NCBI GenBank assembly: GCA_036768485.1
Contig: JAVLUZ010000255.1
Span: 1 to 64,000 of the forward strand
Source of the DNA: Mermis nigrescens
Lineage: Eukaryota; Nematoda; Enoplea; Mermithida; Mermithidae
Length of the DNA stretch: 64,000 nt
Direction: 5' to 3'
A model generated the notes under the pieces. The model was not told the DNA's origin. It was given only the letters and a program-made list of their open reading frames with translations, and made no database searches. Position 1 is the first letter of the stretch; every line of letters begins with the position of its first letter. Positions 60,666-64,000 of the stretch are shown in pieces. A program made the position numbers and the translations under genes.

Positions 60666-61829
60666 TGACCAGTCTTTTTTTGCGCGGGCCTCTTTGCATC
60701 GTGCAAAAAACCTCCCAAAATCCTTTTGCACGACCGAAAATTTTTTTGTACAATGTATTTTATATACAAAAATTTTCCGCGCTTTCGCGCGGTAGGATAC
60801 TGTAGCTTTAGTGTTATATCTTTCACACTATATTTACCCTGAGAAAAACCACAGATTTGCGATTTCTGTAACAAATTTTCAGCACATTTAATAGTTTCTG
60901 CAGGAATTTAATGCTTAAACTATAAAATCACATATTTTTCTAGCGATTCATGTTATAAGTGGATAAATATAATAAGTCGCACGAAGTACGAAAATTTTTT
61001 TCCTATTTTCGAGCCAGAAAATCTTAAAAATGATCAAATGTAAAATTTTATCTGAAATATTTATGCTGAAAATATGTATAAAAGTGAAGAAATCGCGCGA
61101 AGCGCAGAAACTTTATTGGGATTTTCCAAAAAAAGCACTTCAGATTTTTTACTTTCTAGCACTGAAACATGTGTACAAAACAACACTGTAATGCTAAAAT
61201 TAAAATAGGGCTTCAATCGTCATAATTATCGAAATCCTGTTCAAAAACATACGAAAGCTCTGAAAAATGGCTTGAGCAAAAAATGAAAAAATAGCGTAAT
61301 TACCTATTAACATGACGCAGAAAACTTAATAAACAATTTGTAGGCACTGTAAAGTAAAACAAAAACTTGAGTGCTCGTTTTTCTAACATCAAATAAAATC
61401 TATGTGCCGCAAATATGAATCGAGTGCTTGTTTTCGAATTTTCAATTTAGGTTAATGCGGTAGAAGAGGATTTAACGCTCGTTTTTCGTTTCTTGGTCTT
61501 ACTTCACTGCAAAATAAAACCAATCGTGCCCTGTTTTCAGTGCATTGTTCTTGGGTATTGTTGTAGGGAACCGCGTAACAGGTAAATTCAAACAAAAATG
61601 TGCCTTAAATTAGTTTCTGCCGTGCCAATAGCTTAGCGAATATTTGTTTCCTTATCATAAAGATAAGTAGACAGCACGCAATGCGTACGTTGGTTGGCCG
61701 CACGTACATACGATATATTAATTCACCATTAAGCATATTCATGTATGCGTGGGAATTCTGAGTGGTCAGGCTGAAAAAATTTTCGAAAAGTGCCTTTTTG
61801 GGCTAAAAAACATCGGATACACGTCAAAA
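60666..61829. other. Gene-free AT-rich stretch
   Basis: No coding signal. Two GCGC-centred hairpins (CGCGCTTTCGCGCG at 60779-60792, TCGCGCGAAGCGC at 61092-61104) suggest further degenerate copies of the hairpin repeat. Confidence 0.4.
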
Positions 61830-62050
61830 ACTCTGTTTTTAGTCGTTTTAAACAATGCTCGTTCTTTCTAGAACATAAAAATATCAAAAAAACTTTGAAT
61901 TAATCATAGAAAATTGAACAGAGATAGTCAAAAAATGTGTATACGGCGCTAAGCGCCGAAAATTTGGGACCATTGAGCCAAAAATGAGCTAAACACACTT
62001 AGAAAAGCATACTTCTACAATTTTTCAAAATATCAAAAATTCTGGAAGGT
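61830..62050 (-). repeat. Hairpin-bearing dispersed repeat, copy 4
   Basis: Reverse copy with GGCGCTAAGCGCC (61946-61958), then GAAAATTTGGGACC..TGAGCCAAAAATGAGCTAAACAC. Near identical in the core to the copy at the right edge of the window. Confidence 0.7.
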
Positions 62051-62084
62051 TCAGCAGTAGTTTAGTAAAAGATTAGGATTTTTT

Positions 62085-62232
62085 GCAAGATAAAAGATAA
62101 AGATAAAGTTGAAATTTTAAAATTTAGAAGATAAAGATAAAAAATTAAGAAAGATAACGATAAAGATAATTTGCAAGATAAAGGAACCAAAAAGATAAAG
62201 ATAAAGATAAAGATAAAGTATAAATATGGTAT
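62085..62232. repeat. (GATAAA)n microsatellite
   Basis: Repeated AAGATAAAGATAAA units with interruptions. Confidence 0.9.
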
Positions 62233-62569
62233 AAATAAATATAAATAAAGCTGGCTGACCGAATAGTCACTTCTTTCTTTTCACAAGAATCAAAAGTGCC
62301 CTGGTCTGTGCGCCTGTCGTTGTTGATTTTTCAAACTTCTCCATTTTTCCCAGGCTTAGACTCAGACTAACATGGGTGCTAGTACTCCTACTTAGATTGA
62401 TACCATTCCCGCTTAATTAGATCGATACATATACAGGCATTAGTTTGGGCTGCTTGCCATAGGGTTTAAACAATCGTTTTCTTTCCTTTTCTTGTATTAC
62501 AGTAAAACTTGAATGTGTCTTAATGTATTTCGAGTCGAAGCTGCATTTTGGATTACGTACTAAATTATG

Positions 62570-63580
62570 GGGTGTGGATAAAATCCGGAAACGAAAGTGA
62601 TGAGCAAAATCCGAAACGAAAACGGAAAAGGGCAAAAGCCGGAAACGGAAACGATGGGTAAAAGCCGGAAACAGAAACGGAAACGATCCAAAGTGCCGTA
62701 GCTGGGGTTCCTCAAGTAGGACTCATTCAACACCCTTAACCCCGTTTCCGACAAAATTTTACCCATAGAGGGGGGTTTAGGGGCTCGGAAATGGGTTACC
62801 CCATTATTCATATGAGAAGCTGATCTCACTTCCATCGAGGGTTTCTCCGGCATATGGGAAGTCCGAAGTGCCGGAACCGGGGTTCCCTAAGTAGGGCCCA
62901 TCAGGGTCAACACCACACATGGGCGTGGGGGTTTGGGGGTATGCATCCCACAGAAGTTGAAATACCCCCCCAAATCAAAATACGCCCCCCAGAAATCAAA
63001 ATACCACCCCCAGAATTGAAATTTTGAAAATTTTCCTTGCTTTTTTAGCGATTTTTGATGCCATTGGATAGTGCTCGATGAGAAACGTCGGAAAATGGTG
63101 TTTTTTTCGCCATACAACCACTTTTAAGACCATTTTTTAACCTTTGAAAATTTTTGTACCCCCCCCCCCCCACAGAATTTTGGTGCTGCCCACCTATGGT
63201 CAGCACCCTTAATCCCGTTTCCGGCAAAATTCTACCCATGGAAGGTTGCTGACCCCGGTTGCGTCGGTGCTTTCTCTGCCCTGGGAGTCGTCCCAAGAGC
63301 CGGAACCGGGGTTTCATAAGTAGAGCCCCATAGGGTCAACACCCCAACCCAGGTTCCGGCACTTTTGACTACCCCAAGGGCGGAAAAACCCCCGAAGGAA
63401 ACGGAATCACCTCATTTGAATAATGTGGTACCCCGTTTCCCAGCTCCTGAACCCCCATTCATTTTGAGAAATTTTGCCGGAAACGGGGTTAGGGGTATTG
63501 ACTCTGATAGGCCCTACGTGGGGATTCCGGTTCCGGCACTTTAGACTAGCCGGTCGATTCCTGGTTTTGACCCTTCCCCA
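62570..63580. repeat. GC-richer repeat based on CCGGAACCGGGGTTCC
   Basis: Clustered GGAAACGGAAACG units (62580-62690), then repeated phrases CCGTTTCCGGCAAAATT, TACCCAT and AGTGCCGGAACCGGGGTTCC. These recur at 62690-62910, 63200-63370 and, in reverse, 63470-63550. MITE copy 10 is inserted between two of them. Open frames here are repeat artefacts. Confidence 0.6.
62912..63200 (+). mobile_element. CATACSTGGGC-type MITE, copy 10
   Basis: CACACATGGGCGTGGGGG to GGTGCTGCCCACCTATGG, with extra AAATACCCCCC units near the left end. Confidence 0.75.
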
Positions 63581-63596
63581 CAGAACGGCTGCTGAC

Positions 63597-63852
63597 CACA
63601 CCTCGGCGCATGGGGCTTGGGGTATGCATGCACCCCCAGAAACCAAGACACCCCCCAGAAATAAAAATACCTCCCCCAGAACTCAATTTTTAAAAATTTT
63701 TTGTTTTGTTAGCAATTTTTTGATGCTAATGGATCGTGCTCTATGAGAACGTCAAAAAAGGGGGTTTTTCACCATAACACCATGTTTAAGGCCATTTTTT
63801 GACCTTTGAAAAATCTTGCGACCCCAGAATTTTGGTGCTGCCCACGTATGCT
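63597..63852 (+). mobile_element. CATACSTGGGC-type MITE, copy 11
   Basis: CACACCTCGGCGCATGGGGC to TTGGTGCTGCCCACGTATGC. Confidence 0.72.
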
Positions 63853-63889
63853 GTTGACTTCTTCCACGCAAAATGGTTGCTGAGCTGAC

Positions 63890-64000
63890 CCTTCCAGAAC
63901 CGTTAGATGTTTTGAAAAATTGTAAAAAGTATGCTTTTTAAGCGTGTTTAGCTCATTTTTGGCTCAAAGGTCCCAAATTTTCGGCGCTTAGCGCCATATA
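63890..64000 (+). repeat. Hairpin-bearing dispersed repeat, copy 5 (cut by the window edge)
   Basis: TTGTAAAAAGTATGCTTTTTAAGCG, then TTTTGGCTCAAAGG and GGCGCTTAGCGCC at 63982-63994. Confidence 0.7.

Overview
This is an AT-rich, gene-poor eukaryotic window: multi-exon genes with introns of 1.2-5.3 kb, GT-AG splice sites, AATAAA signals, microsatellites and many dispersed non-autonomous repeats. Strings such as TAGGTACCTAC, TATACAGGGTGGGCCA (a mariner-like end) and a virus-type family B DNA polymerase relic suggest an arthropod, perhaps a hemipteran insect. That assignment is an inference and I hold it with low confidence.

Region 1 (1-3.5 kb) is a compact cluster of short intronless genes on both strands. 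It holds a divergent TATA-binding-protein-like gene (54-592), a minus-strand relic with a possible WWE-like domain that ends 44 nt before a histone-type stem-loop, an F-box gene (1388-2166), a small membrane protein (2397-2690), a minus-strand charged protein (2801-3036) and an unrecognised 96-residue protein (3144-3434). Several carry a single frameshift. The cluster looks like decayed fast-evolving genes or an old insertion.

Region 2 (12-26 kb) is the most interesting part: three tandem two-exon genes, all on the plus strand (A1, A2, A3). Exon 1 encodes only a signal peptide. After a phase-1 intron, exon 2 encodes a mature protein that starts with a CX8C motif, continues with a Ser/Thr/Pro-rich mucin-like stretch, and ends in a conserved module (LGG..G.LKALGI..., PTTPPPP, LFGPP). 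Region 4 (42.8-58.1 kb) holds relatives (B1, with two candidate first exons, and B2, a pseudogene). They share the promoter box, the 5' UTR motif, exon 1, the intron phase and the CX8C motif, but have a different Gly/Ser/Asn-rich C-terminus. I infer one rapidly diversifying family of small secreted proteins of unknown function, comparable in architecture to salivary or other effector-like families.

Region 3 (26-42 kb) and most of the space between genes is repeat. There is a complex element (called H/M here) present in both orientations, a MITE with ends like CATACSTGGGC (at least 11 copies), a hairpin-bearing repeat (GGCGCTTAGCGCC), a foldback-like element inside the A1 intron, and two TIR elements (10.16-11.82 kb and 33.35-33.84 kb). 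A broken virus-type (Polinton/Maverick-like) DNA polymerase B fragment split by spliceosomal introns lies at 36.49-37.77 kb.

Region 5 (58-64 kb) is nested MITE copies in GC-richer repeats and has no gene I can support.
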